Shown piece by piece: positions 7,983-17,218 of a DNA stretch of 64,000 bases. The notes under the pieces are model-generated. The model searched no databases. It was not told where the DNA came from and worked only from the letters and a program-made list of their open reading frames with translations. Origin of the DNA: Lachnospiraceae bacterium A2 (lineage in GTDB: Bacteria; Bacillota; Clostridia; Lachnospirales; Lachnospiraceae). Both the position numbers and the translations under genes were made by a program. Every line of letters begins with the position of its first letter. The first letter of the stretch is position 1. The stretch lies in assembly GCA_000403315.2 (NCBI GenBank), contig KE159639.1, positions 285,826 to 349,825 on the forward strand. Reading direction: 5' to 3'.

Positions 7983-9695
7983 CTAACACTCCCCTGGCAC
8001 TTCGGCAGGGACAGGCATACGGTATTTTTTCCAAAAACGGCCTGCCACACACACAAGGTAATATACGCCAACTGCCTTTACGGTTTCCATCAGCGGGATT
8101 GCTGCGCACAAATAATCATATACCTTCCGGTCCGGCAAAAAATTACAGAACCATGTCACCGCTGCAACCAGCAGCAGGCAGCTTCCTGCCAGCCCCAGGG
8201 CCACCAGCAGGACATCCCCCTGCCTTCCCGCTCCTTTGCCCCGCACCAGCTTTGCCAGGACCTTCAGCAGAAGGACGCCGCACCCAGCAAGGCCTGCCCA
8301 GAAGAACACTAAGCCTGTTTTCTGGTAAAGGCGGACAATCTTGTTCTCAATCTTTACAATCAGCTCATCCCCTTTGTAATAATTGCCATTTGTCCCGCCC
8401 CACCGGAAATGCGTCATCGTAAGATTGGACATCAACGCAAGGTTATCGCTAAGCCCCCTTGCTTCCTGGGAAGTTGTGGCATTTTCCTGATAGGACGCCA
8501 GCATCTTTAACGCCCCGGGGAACCGGCCCTTATAGTAATCCGCCAGTTCTTCTGCCGTAAAGCCCCGGGCAGTGGAGGACATGTAAACTCTCCCTTCCCA
8601 CCGCTTCAGTGCCCCGCTTTCAAATGCCTGTTCCAATTCCTCATGGATTTTCCGGTAACAGGAATCCACATAGGCGCCCCCTGATCCATAAGCCCCAGAC
8701 AGTTCCACTGCACCCCGGAAAGCCCAAATATAGAAATCCCCGGGCGCCTCGTTTTCCCCACACCAGGCATTCCAGCTTTGCTCCACATAAGGCATCAGGC
8801 CTTCCAATGTTTTGCTGTGTTTTGCCGCCGTATGGACCATATTCCGCGTTACCCACACCCCCAGGTCCCTGTATCCTTTTCCGTCATCAACTTGGAGCAG
8901 GTCGGACATCACCTCCTTGCAGTAAGTCCCGCTCCGGTCGGTAATGGCATATTCCCCATAGCAGTGGTAATTGAGCATTTTGTACCCTGCCGTCACGCAT
9001 CCCAATGCCAGCAGCGGAGCCAGCGCTGCCGCGAACCGAAAGCCCTTATGGGTATGCCTGCTTTTCCACAGCCCCGCCACAGTACATGCAGTCCCAACGC
9101 ACACAAAGGGCAGGATCCACACGGAATCCTCCTTGAGGTAATAAAAAATGGGCAGGGAAACGCACCCCAGCAAAGACCACAAAAATGCTTCCCTTTTGCA
9201 GTCCCTGTTCCTTGCTGCAAACTGCCCAATGACGGCCCCAAGAGCCAGCAGGGTGAAAATCACAATGTACCCGCCCCGGTACACCTTCTGCACATTCTCC
9301 TCATGGAACATCCCCGGGGAATACAGCAGGAATACATACAATGCCATGCCAAGCTTCCTGCTCCCCGACAGGCGGCACATTGCCAGGGAAAACAAGGACG
9401 CCGCCAGAATATAGCCAATTGCCAAAAAAACAGGATAAGAAATGCCCAGCACATAATTTACTGCCAAAAGCACGGCCGGGGAAGCCGTTTTCAGCAGTAC
9501 CAACGCTGAAAAATCCCCCAGCCACTTCCCTTCCAGTATATGGGCGGCATATTGGATATACAGAAAATCGTCCATGGCTGCATCTGCCTGCAGGTAAACC
9601 GGGGTCTTAATTCCCAGGTAAAACCGGATGCCTGTCAGCAGCGCCAAGGCTGCCGCCGGAAGAATCTTCCGAAATCCCGCCTTTTTTACTTCCAT
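7983..9695 (-). CDS. Polytopic membrane protein, probable GT-C-type glycosyltransferase
   Basis: 570 residues with about ten membrane segments at both ends and a soluble loop in the middle (about residues 260-480). The first outside loop carries AAMDDFLYIQYAAHILEG; an acidic pair there is the expected catalytic feature of GT-C enzymes that use polyprenyl-phosphate sugars. The start ATG at 9695 follows GAGGAGGGAATTAGG; the frame is open to 9794 but this overlaps the upstream gene. The upstream neighbour encodes a polyprenyl-phosphate glycosyltransferase-like protein, so the two could form a donor-maker and transferase pair. The call rests on topology and motif, not on a recognised family. Confidence 0.6.
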   Translation of the reverse strand: MEVKKAGFRKILPAAALALLTGIRFYLGIKTPVYLQADAAMDDFLYIQYAAHILEGKWLGDFSALVLLKTASPAVLLAVNYVLGISYPVFLAIGYILAASLFSLAMCRLSGSRKLGMALYVFLLYSPGMFHEENVQKVYRGGYIVIFTLLALGAVIGQFAARNRDCKREAFLWSLLGCVSLPIFYYLKEDSVWILPFVCVGTACTVAGLWKSRHTHKGFRFAAALAPLLALGCVTAGYKMLNYHCYGEYAITDRSGTYCKEVMSDLLQVDDGKGYRDLGVWVTRNMVHTAAKHSKTLEGLMPYVEQSWNAWCGENEAPGDFYIWAFRGAVELSGAYGSGGAYVDSCYRKIHEELEQAFESGALKRWEGRVYMSSTARGFTAEELADYYKGRFPGALKMLASYQENATTSQEARGLSDNLALMSNLTMTHFRWGGTNGNYYKGDELIVKIENKIVRLYQKTGLVFFWAGLAGCGVLLLKVLAKLVRGKGAGRQGDVLLVALGLAGSCLLLVAAVTWFCNFLPDRKVYDYLCAAIPLMETVKAVGVYYLVCVAGRFWKKYRMPVPAEVPGEC

Positions 9696-9727
9696 CCTAA
9701 TTCCCTCCTCTTTCCAGGCGTTCTTGC

Positions 9728-10732
9728 CTAATATTTTTCCTGTGCGGGAACGCTTTCGCTTTTCCCTGCCGGGGCGGGCCAACTGCTTTCCCACCTATCC
9801 CGGCCCTTTTTCTTTCCTTCCATTACCCTCTGCAGTTCCATTTCAAAGTCCTGCCGGTTCTTCTGCACCATTGTCTGCAGCGTCATCCCGGAAAAGAAAG
9901 ACTGGATAGCCGCCAGCATGGTAAACCCGCACATAATCAGCGTTGGGAAATTCGGCACATACCCGGTTTTCAGGTACGTATCCAAAATCGGCAGGAAAAA
10001 AACAGCAGATACGAAAAACAATGCCGCCGCAATGCCCCCGAAAAATCCCATGGGCTTGTAAGTGCGGAACAGGCGCACAATGGTGCGGATTACCTTAAGC
10101 CCATCGGAATATGTATTCAGCTTAGACTCGCTCCCTTTTGGCCTGTCCCGGTATTTCACCACGAAGTTTTCCACGAACATATTTTTTTCCACTGCATGGA
10201 TGCTCATTTCCGTTTCAATTTCAAAGCCCTTGGACAGCACAGGGAAGGTTTTGGCAAATTCATAGCTGAAGGCACGGTATCCCGTCATAATGTCCTTGAT
10301 ATCCGTGTGGAACAAGAAATTTATGCTTTTCCGCACAAACATATTGCCAAAGTTATGGAACGGCCTCTTATTTTCCGTAAAATAGTCCGAAGAAAGCCTG
10401 TCCCCTACTACCATATCCACCTTTTTTTCCAATACCATATTTGCCATCTCACGGGCGTCCTCCGCCGGGTAGGTATCGTCCCCGTCCGCCATAATGTAAC
10501 ATTCTGCGTCGATTTCCCGGAACATCCTGCGGATGACGTTCCCCTTCCCCTGGCGGAACTCCTGGCGCACCACGGCTCCGGCACACGCTGCAATCCTGCC
10601 TGTGCCGTCTGTGGAATTATTGTCGTATACATATACCGTGGCTTCCGGCAGGACACGCCTGAAATCTTCCACCACCTTCTCTATCGTCCTGCTCTCATTA
10701 TAGCAGGGAATTAAAACTGCTATTTTATCCAT
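9728..10732 (-). CDS. Family 2 glycosyltransferase, polyprenyl-phosphate sugar synthase type
   Basis: 334 residues. The GT2 core starts AVLIPCYNESRTIEKVVEDF, followed by VYVYDNNSTDGTGRIA, MADGDDTYP (DXD) and the long conserved segment DIKDIMTGYRAFS typical of dolichyl- or undecaprenyl-phosphate mannose/glucose synthases. Two membrane segments follow at about residues 230-300. The expected reaction is transfer of a sugar from a nucleotide donor to undecaprenyl phosphate. It sits between two large membrane proteins likely to use such lipid donors. Confidence 0.88.
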   Translation of the reverse strand: MDKIAVLIPCYNESRTIEKVVEDFRRVLPEATVYVYDNNSTDGTGRIAACAGAVVRQEFRQGKGNVIRRMFREIDAECYIMADGDDTYPAEDAREMANMVLEKKVDMVVGDRLSSDYFTENKRPFHNFGNMFVRKSINFLFHTDIKDIMTGYRAFSYEFAKTFPVLSKGFEIETEMSIHAVEKNMFVENFVVKYRDRPKGSESKLNTYSDGLKVIRTIVRLFRTYKPMGFFGGIAAALFFVSAVFFLPILDTYLKTGYVPNFPTLIMCGFTMLAAIQSFFSGMTLQTMVQKNRQDFEMELQRVMEGKKKGRDRWESSWPAPAGKSESVPAQEKY

Positions 10733-10750
10733 TGTAGTTTTCCCTTCCTT

Positions 10751-12781
10751 TTATATGTAATGGTGAATCACATCCAGCACGGTGATCCCATGCAGCATCA
10801 GCAGGAGCATGTAGAAATAACTTCCGTACACCTGATAGATTTTCGCTTCTCCCTGCTTCTGCTCCCGGAGATGGAACCCGCATACCGCAGCCATGGCAAG
10901 GCAGGGGAGGATGGGGGTGAAATACCGCCCCTGCACCCCGGCTATCGTGTCGCTGGCGACTGCGGTCCACTGCACGTAAATGCTGGTGCAGATTAATGCC
11001 GACCCGCTTAGGAAAATAAAAATAAATACCATCCAGTCCTTCCTGCCCGCTTTCCATGCCATTTGCCTGCAATTGCATACCTCATAGACAAACATGACTA
11101 ACAATCCCATCCATACAATCCCGGAAATTTCCACATTCAACGCCCCCAGTAACCTCCCAACCATACACTGGACCCAGTCAACGCCCCACATCCAGAGGGT
11201 CTTCATGACTACCACGCAGTAGTTTGGCAAATCGCCAAGCACATATTTTACCTGTTCCCTGGAAGATACCCCCGGCATAAATTCAATCAGGTATCCCGCA
11301 GAAATCTTAAGCCAGATGAGGTTCATGGCAAAGGCTGCGCCCGGGATCCCAAACTGGAACAGCATGGCCTGCTTTTTGCCTGTAAATTTCTCCCTTGGCA
11401 GCAGGAATACTAAAAGCAGCAGCACCACATATACGATTTTGCATAAGGCTATCACAATGCCCATCAGCCCCACCAAAACCATTTCTTTCTTCCCAATGGC
11501 TTCTTTCCTGCACCGGATCCGGAAGATATACGCCAAAAATGCCATGGAAAGGGCTATCGTAAACCCATCCGGCGCCAAAGACGCCATTTCCTGCATGCTC
11601 ATGGGGAAAGCCATTACCAGGAACAGGATTTTTTTTCCAAAGGGCATCAGGTAAATTGCCCAAAGGCACAGCAGCATACTGGCCAGGAACCCCCCAAGCC
11701 TCCCGGCATAAAAAATTTTCACCACATTGCCCGTAAACATCCTTGCTATCCGGATCCCCACTGCCTGGGGCAAATAGCTGACGGGGGCGTAAAGGGCTGT
11801 GTTTCCATAATGCAGTTCCGCAATATCTTCCGTGTCTATCTCCGCGTTTGGGTTATGGTAATCCTGCAATGCCGCCGGGAGATAATTCCCCCCTACGCCA
11901 TCCTCCCCCATGTGCTGGGACGCCCATCCGCCGCAGGAAACTTCATAGGCACGGTAGAAATGGTTGGTTTCATCCGGCGCCATCCCCAACGGGCACATCC
12001 AGAAATACACCGCCCCAAGCGCAGCCAGGATTCCCGACATAAGCTTCTTTTCATCCACCTTATACAGGACGGCCAGCCCTACGGCTAAAAACAGGATGGC
12101 CGCCCCAAGCCGCACCCCATTCTTTAATCCAACCTCCATATACGTCTGCTGCCAGCAGAGGGCATATCCCCCCAGCGGTTCCCCGTTGGCAAAAATACTT
12201 CCATTGGGTTCCTCCGTAAGCCAGACGGACACGCCCAGCCCTTTCCCGGATTCCCCGGCAAGGCTGCTGGATGCGCCATTTCCCTTCTCGGATTCCCCGG
12301 TAATGGACAGCTTATAAACGGCATCTTTTTTCATTTCCCTTACCGTATGGAAAGGGAACCCACGGTATCCGCCGTCTTCCAATTCCCCAGCCATACAGTT
12401 CCAGCCCTCCAATGGCTCCCCATTTTCAGATAACTGAACATGAACCCTCCCGTTGCCTCCTGTATGTACCCCAAAACGTATGGATATTCCCATCAGCGTT
12501 TCCCCTTCTCCCCGAAATTCCTGTTCCACCGCCGCGCCGTCTTCCAAAAACACTTCCCGGGCCGGCCCTTTTTCCCCGCTTATCCCGATAAAGATATCCT
12601 TGGAATAGTTGTAAAAAAACAAGAGCATCACACACGACGCCAATACAAATATCATTGCCCCGAATTTATCCTGGAATTCCATGAAACGGCCTTTCCATTT
12701 TCTATTTTCCACTGTCCCCAGTTTTTCCATAATTTTCATTTTTCCCTTCCCTTTCCAGCATTCGCATTTCCCATTTTCCAT
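10751..12781 (-). CDS. DUF2142 family membrane protein
   Basis: 676 residues at most. One membrane segment near residue 45 is followed by a soluble segment of about 180 residues with carbohydrate-binding-like beta strands, then about ten membrane segments. The first loop holds CPLGMAPDETNHFYRAYEVS, the hallmark of DUF2142, a GT-C-like family in polysaccharide and teichoic acid clusters. The N-terminal 30 residues are low-complexity; other ATGs at 12739 (after GGGAAGGGAAAA) and 12682 (after GGAAAGG) are equally good starts. Role in surface glycan assembly is inferred from family and neighbours. Confidence 0.82.
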   Translation of the reverse strand: MENGKCECWKGKGKMKIMEKLGTVENRKWKGRFMEFQDKFGAMIFVLASCVMLLFFYNYSKDIFIGISGEKGPAREVFLEDGAAVEQEFRGEGETLMGISIRFGVHTGGNGRVHVQLSENGEPLEGWNCMAGELEDGGYRGFPFHTVREMKKDAVYKLSITGESEKGNGASSSLAGESGKGLGVSVWLTEEPNGSIFANGEPLGGYALCWQQTYMEVGLKNGVRLGAAILFLAVGLAVLYKVDEKKLMSGILAALGAVYFWMCPLGMAPDETNHFYRAYEVSCGGWASQHMGEDGVGGNYLPAALQDYHNPNAEIDTEDIAELHYGNTALYAPVSYLPQAVGIRIARMFTGNVVKIFYAGRLGGFLASMLLCLWAIYLMPFGKKILFLVMAFPMSMQEMASLAPDGFTIALSMAFLAYIFRIRCRKEAIGKKEMVLVGLMGIVIALCKIVYVVLLLLVFLLPREKFTGKKQAMLFQFGIPGAAFAMNLIWLKISAGYLIEFMPGVSSREQVKYVLGDLPNYCVVVMKTLWMWGVDWVQCMVGRLLGALNVEISGIVWMGLLVMFVYEVCNCRQMAWKAGRKDWMVFIFIFLSGSALICTSIYVQWTAVASDTIAGVQGRYFTPILPCLAMAAVCGFHLREQKQGEAKIYQVYGSYFYMLLLMLHGITVLDVIHHYI

Positions 12782-12892
12782 CCAGCCATCCTACTCTTTT
12801 TTCGTGGTTTTACCCGCTATACGGAATTTCCTGCCCAGCACCCTGTTCCCAATCCCATATTCTCCTAAAATTCGATATTACGTTAAAATTAT

Positions 12893-12943
12893 ACGATAAA
12901 AAACATTAATTTGCAACGATAAATTGAATATTATTAACGATAA
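12893..12943. promoter_or_regulatory. Three ACGATAA direct repeats between divergent genes
   Basis: ACGATAA occurs at 12893-12899, 12916-12922 and 12937-12943, spaced 23 and 21 bp, about two helical turns each. The stretch lies between the DUF2142 gene (minus) and the XRE regulator (plus), so it may be the operator of the regulator. No full sigma-A promoter with good spacing was found. Confidence 0.4.
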
Positions 12944-12977
12944 TAGGTATTTATAGTATGGAACAGGTGGTGATTTT

Positions 12978-13283
12978 ATGATTGATGTTTTAAAAGAAAT
13001 CCTATATTACAGACAGCAAAAAGGCTGGACAGAATACCAGCTTGCCGAAGAATCCGGTTTAACCCAGTCTACGATTTCCTCCTGGTACCGGAAAAATATG
13101 ATTCCCTCCATCCCCTCCCTGGAAAAGGTATGCAACGCCTTTGGCATCACCCTTTCCCAGTTTTTCTCTACCGGGGATGAAAATTATTCCTTAACTTCAC
13201 GCCAAAAAGAGCTGCTGAAAGAAGCAGGGCATTTGACAGACGAACAGCAGGCAGCCTTAATTGCATTTTTCAGGACTCTGTAA
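12978..13283 (+). CDS. XRE-family HTH regulator
   Basis: 101 residues. A helix-turn-helix at about residues 17-45 (QLAEESGLTQSTISSWYRK) and the following VCNAFGITLSQFF identify the XRE/Cro-CI fold. The C-terminal 30 residues (QKELLKEAGHLTDEQQAAL) are a short helix pair. Preceded by AGGTGGTGATTTT. It is divergent from the large glycan membrane-protein gene and may control it; that is inference from position. Confidence 0.88.
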   Translation: MIDVLKEILYYRQQKGWTEYQLAEESGLTQSTISSWYRKNMIPSIPSLEKVCNAFGITLSQFFSTGDENYSLTSRQKELLKEAGHLTDEQQAALIAFFRTL

Positions 13284-13358
13284 TGCCCTTGCAGCATCCC
13301 ATGAGCCGGATGCCAGCCAACAGCAGCCCAGCGGGGCAATTTACTGCAAGCTGCTGCA

Positions 13359-13604
13359 TCATGGCAATTCCCCGGCACATTCTGCCATCAGCCGGACTGC
13401 ATACCGGAACCCAAGCTCAAAGCCATATTCTTCTGCTGCCGAAGCTACCAAAAACGCTTTATCCCGGTAGCCCTCATACTCCCGGCGGGGGAGCCGCCGT
13501 TCTTCTTCCTCCAGCAACAGCAGGATTTCTTCCTTCATCTTCCTGCTGCCTGCATTTGGCGCGTCCATGGCCTGTACCAGATTGTTGTACAGTTCCCGAA
13601 TCAT
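13359..13604 (-). CDS. Small DUF6809-like protein
   Basis: 81 residues, all-alpha and charged: IRELYNNLVQAMD, a KEEILLLLEEEERRL helix, then EYGFELGFRYAVRLMAE. The closing GFxLGxRxxxxLMxE pattern is shared with the protein at 25998-26291 (GFRLGVLLMVETVAE), so the two are paralogues of a small clostridial family of unknown function resembling DUF6809. Each copy lies next to small DNA-binding regulators. A sigma-A promoter is present at 13672-13700. Confidence 0.7.
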   Translation of the reverse strand: MIRELYNNLVQAMDAPNAGSRKMKEEILLLLEEEERRLPRREYEGYRDKAFLVASAAEEYGFELGFRYAVRLMAECAGELP

Positions 13605-13671
13605 CTTTCCACATCCTTTCGAATAATGTGAGCAATCCCCCTTCCACTCCCCATATTATTTCTTTGACGTT

Positions 13672-13757
13672 ATTTTATACTTCTTAGAAATATTTGTCAA
13701 TAAGTATTCACGTCTTTGTGATATTTTATTGACAATGGGATGCCCTTTCTTTATGAT
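13672..13757. promoter_or_regulatory. Divergent promoter pair with mirrored -35 boxes
   Basis: Plus strand: TTGACA (13729-13734), 17 bp, TATGAT (13752-13757), reading to the XRE gene at 13894. Minus strand: TTGACA (13700-13695), 17 bp, TAAAAT (13677-13672), reading to the gene starting at 13604. Both -35 boxes sit in the arms of an inverted repeat, TTGTCAATAA (13694-13703) and TTATTGACAA (13726-13735), a natural site for one regulator to control both genes. Confidence 0.72.
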
Positions 13758-13803
13758 GGAAAAGCGAAGCGGGCCTTACGGAACCAGACGGCTGCCCTAA
13801 AAC

Positions 13804-13838
13804 GTGCCTGAAAATTGCAGGAATGGATTTTCAAACAC
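13804..13838. repeat. Short GTGCCTGAAAAT palindrome in a leader
   Basis: GTGCCTGAAAAT (13804-13815) and ATTTTCAAACAC (13827-13838) pair at 10 of 12 positions and match the ends of the 546-711 element. It falls between the promoter at 13729-13757 and the start at 13894, so it is transcribed in the leader of the XRE mRNA. Confidence 0.5.
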
Positions 13839-13893
13839 GCGCCAGCCTGGATACGCAAAGGACCGCCCAAATACCAGAAAAGGAGTGCTTGCC

Positions 13894-14415
13894 TTGAAAG
13901 ACAGAATACGGGCCATCCGGACAGGGCTGGGGCTGACGCAGAAAGAATTTGCCGCCAGAATCGGAACCAGCCAAAACGTCCTTGCCAACTATGAAACAGG
14001 GCGCAGAAACCCTTCCTCCTCCGTGATAAACAATATTTGCAAGACCTTCTGCGTCAGTGAATCCTGGCTGCGGGCCGGGGAAGGGGAAATGTCCGCCCCA
14101 ATAGGCGCAGAGCAAAAAATTTTGTCATGGGTAAAAAGCATTTTTGCAGAAAAGGAAATGACGTTCCAGAAGCAGTTCCTGAACATGCTGGCAGAATTAG
14201 ACGGCGCCAAATGGGAATTGCTGGAAGAAATGATGCAAAAAACAATGGGAGGCTTTCCAAACCAAAGCCTCCCTCAAGAAAAAACCACTGCTGCGGATGC
14301 CGAAGCAGCATATATAAAAAGTCGCTCAAAGAATGTGCCGAACGCGGCTTCGCCTGTTTCGAATATTACCACAGACGCCGGCAGCAGCGCTAACTGCAGG
14401 AAATTAATGAATTAA
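13894..14415 (+). CDS. XRE-family HTH regulator
   Basis: 173 residues from a TTG start chosen because AGGAG lies 8 nt upstream and the first residues LKDRIRAIRTGLGLTQKEFA begin the HTH; the longer ATG at 13804 would start inside a palindrome. The HTH covers about residues 3-60 (SQNVLANYETGRRNPSSSVI), followed by SESWLRAGEGEM. The C-terminal half is charged and variable, with a last segment rich in Ser/Asn. The last 35 residues could be out of frame, since another frame also reads well there, but no lesion can be proved. Confidence 0.8.
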   Translation: MKDRIRAIRTGLGLTQKEFAARIGTSQNVLANYETGRRNPSSSVINNICKTFCVSESWLRAGEGEMSAPIGAEQKILSWVKSIFAEKEMTFQKQFLNMLAELDGAKWELLEEMMQKTMGGFPNQSLPQEKTTAADAEAAYIKSRSKNVPNAASPVSNITTDAGSSANCRKLMN

Positions 14416-14440
14416 CGCTTGCCTGCCGAACGCCGCTCCC

Positions 14441-17068
14441 TTACTTGCGGTACATGCTCCTAAGCCGTTTTGCCCGGTATCCTGGGACAACCTGCGGCCA
14501 TGAGCCTGCTCCAATCACCCCTAAATACCTGTCCGTATACTGGGATGCCCGGGAGGTGTCCATATATTTGAATACATCAAACGCCTGTTTCCCCTGGATG
14601 CCAAGCAGGTATCCCTGGGCTACCTCTACCGGGTCATCCTTATAGCTCCTTATAATAAATGCGTCAACCATAGGGTTGCAGGCTGCAATATAGTAGCTGT
14701 AGGCTAATGCCGCAGCCTGAAGCTCCTCTCCCTGGGCAGAGGAATAGCCCTGTTCGGAAAGGATAATCCGTACGGAGGACCCATACCTGTTCTTAATATA
14801 ATTTGTCAGCACCTTTAAATTCTTCATGGTGATGGAAGGGGTAGTATTGACGTTATTGGTAATCCCATAGCCGTTCCAGACCCTCGTATACGTCAGCGGG
14901 AAGGAATACGCATGGTATGCCAGGTTCCATTTCAGCCCCTTCTGGATTTTTTTCAGATAGACGGCAAAATTGTCCACCACCTGTTTTGCGCCGTAACGCC
15001 TGTTCCTGGATGGGCTCCAGTAGTTATCCGTACAGATGAAAATATGGGCGTTGGACTGCTGGCTCCTGACTGCATAATACAGCGCACGGAAGGCATAGGC
15101 ATACGTGGTAAAATATGCTTCGTCCGACATGCTGCCTGCATAATTCCAAGCCGCTGGATGGTTCACTTCATTTCCCAGTATCCAGTTGGACACATAGCAG
15201 TCCTTTTTGCCGAATATCATGCCAAGGTAGCAGAACATGGCTTCCATTTTTTCCCTTGACTGGTTGGAGTAAATATTCCAGCTATAGTACAGGGCACCAG
15301 GTTTCCGCGCCTGCAGGTTAATCATATCCGTATTCCCCGCGCTCCAGTCCAGCATTACCTGCATAGTCACTACAACCTTTTTCCGGTTGCACTCTGAAAT
15401 AATCTGCTTGTAATAATCCATCGGGGTAAAATAATAAGTTTTCCCATTATATTGGTAGGGGACTGTCCCATTTTCAGCTACCATGGAAACGGTCAGGTTC
15501 AGGAAATACTGCTTGGCATTGCAGTCCGTAACTTCATTTACATCTGAGTAAAACTGGATGCCTTTCTTCGTTTTCCCGGGATTGTATTTTGCCTTGTTCC
15601 CTGCCGCCTTTTCCGGGTTTTTCACAAAAGACGTGCTGCTGAGCAGATGGTATTTCCCATCTTTTTTCACGGCAATGCCAAACCTGGATGTGGCAAACCC
15701 CTGGTTATCCGTTGTTTTCAGGGTAAATGTAATGTTTTTCTTTTTGTAGGCCCTTGCCGCCGCCCGGTAAGGGGTTTTACGGATAGGGTCGACATACACC
15801 AGATAATAGTAATCGTCCGCGCTGGCAATCCTGTTTTTCACTGTAGCTTTTACCTGCACGGTCTTTGTTTTAACCGCCTTGCATGTTTTGATTTTTGCCA
15901 TGCCGGCCTTGGGCTTTCTGGTGCATTTTACCCATTTTGCGTAAAGGGTCAGGTTCCCGGTCTGCCCTGTCTTTACCTGGTCCACCCTTTTCTTGAATTT
16001 CTTGTCCTTATACCATCCGTCGAAATCATAGTTCTTTCTGGTAGGCTTTGGCAATGTAAATGTTTTCGTGCTCACCTTGTAGCTTTTCTTGGCGGTAAGG
16101 GGCAGCTTCCCTTTGTTGGTTTTGTAAGTGATTGTATAAGTGACGGCCTTCCATTTTGCATAAAGGGTAATCACCTGGTCCTTGGTTGTAGTGAGGTTTT
16201 TCACAGACGCTCCGTTTTTGTAAGTTTTCCCTTTGCCGTCCATTTGGGTATTCCAGCCAACGAAGGTATAGCCCTTGCGCTTAAAGGTATTCTTCCGCAA
16301 AGGCTCCGTCTTGCCGTATGTGGGAAGGCTGTCCTCCATAGCCCCGCTGGTAGCCCCATTCCCATCATAGCGGATGCGGTAGGAATTTCCCTTCCACATG
16401 GCGTACAACTGGATGGTTTCCCCCTGCTTATGGCTTAAAGATTTTACCTTCTGCCTGTCTGTGTAAGCCAGCCCGCTCCCATCCTTCCTGGTATTCCAGC
16501 CAAGGAATGCATAGCCGCTGCGCTTAAAGCTATTTTTCCTCAAGGTATAGTCTTTATTATAAGTACAGGACTGGTCTTTCATGGTGCCTGTCCCGCCGTT
16601 TGCATTAAAATGCACTTTGTAAGTGATGGCTTTCCAGTATGCATAAAGCTTCAAAGACCCTGTAACAGGCTTATCAAAGGAATACAGGGCCCCTGCGGCA
16701 TCCTTCCAGCCGCTGAGCCGATAGCCCTGCTTTTCCAGCACCGGGGCCAGCTTCTCATCTAAGGCTTTCCCTTTTTCCACCTTCACGCTGGACTTTGTCT
16801 TGGTTCCATCATCCGGGAGCTTTCCGCCCTTAAAATAAAATGTGACTGTCCACGTTTCCGGTTTTGACGTATCGGGGGTCGTATCCGGTTTTTGGGCATC
16901 CCCCGGCGTTACAGCCCTTTGTATGCCTTCCCGGGCCGGACGCTGTGCATCCTGGGCTCCCCCAGCCATGGACGCTGTCCCTTGCCCTGCTGCAATTGCT
17001 TCTGTCCCTACGCCTCCAAAAGCAAGCGCTATTGCAAGGAACAGCGCTATCATTCGTTTTCCCATCAT
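14441..17068 (-). CDS. Secreted InlB-repeat / DUF5722 glycosidase-like protein
   Basis: 875 residues with a signal peptide (residues 1-27, cut near AIAAG). Residues about 70-400 hold four to five Listeria-Bacteroides InlB B-repeats, each ending LYAYWK, LYAMWK or LYAKWK. A linker of about 90 residues follows, then a C-terminal domain of about 370 residues with WILGNEVNHP (Glu near 634) and IILSEQGYSS (Glu near 772). These two glutamates are placed like the acid/base and nucleophile of clan-A TIM-barrel glycosidases, and the domain resembles DUF5722. Likely a surface enzyme acting on glycan; the enzymatic role is inferred from motif spacing only. Confidence 0.82.
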   Translation of the reverse strand: MMGKRMIALFLAIALAFGGVGTEAIAAGQGTASMAGGAQDAQRPAREGIQRAVTPGDAQKPDTTPDTSKPETWTVTFYFKGGKLPDDGTKTKSSVKVEKGKALDEKLAPVLEKQGYRLSGWKDAAGALYSFDKPVTGSLKLYAYWKAITYKVHFNANGGTGTMKDQSCTYNKDYTLRKNSFKRSGYAFLGWNTRKDGSGLAYTDRQKVKSLSHKQGETIQLYAMWKGNSYRIRYDGNGATSGAMEDSLPTYGKTEPLRKNTFKRKGYTFVGWNTQMDGKGKTYKNGASVKNLTTTKDQVITLYAKWKAVTYTITYKTNKGKLPLTAKKSYKVSTKTFTLPKPTRKNYDFDGWYKDKKFKKRVDQVKTGQTGNLTLYAKWVKCTRKPKAGMAKIKTCKAVKTKTVQVKATVKNRIASADDYYYLVYVDPIRKTPYRAAARAYKKKNITFTLKTTDNQGFATSRFGIAVKKDGKYHLLSSTSFVKNPEKAAGNKAKYNPGKTKKGIQFYSDVNEVTDCNAKQYFLNLTVSMVAENGTVPYQYNGKTYYFTPMDYYKQIISECNRKKVVVTMQVMLDWSAGNTDMINLQARKPGALYYSWNIYSNQSREKMEAMFCYLGMIFGKKDCYVSNWILGNEVNHPAAWNYAGSMSDEAYFTTYAYAFRALYYAVRSQQSNAHIFICTDNYWSPSRNRRYGAKQVVDNFAVYLKKIQKGLKWNLAYHAYSFPLTYTRVWNGYGITNNVNTTPSITMKNLKVLTNYIKNRYGSSVRIILSEQGYSSAQGEELQAAALAYSYYIAACNPMVDAFIIRSYKDDPVEVAQGYLLGIQGKQAFDVFKYMDTSRASQYTDRYLGVIGAGSWPQVVPGYRAKRLRSMYRK

Positions 17069-17218
17069 CTGTCCCTATCCTCCACTATTTTTATTCCCGC
17101 CAGCAATGAGGCCTTGCGGGGTATTTGGCTTATCCTACTTATCATACCCCCACTTTTTTTTAAATGCAAGATGCAATTTAATGAAATTCCGTTAAAAATA
17201 TACGATTTATAAAATCAT

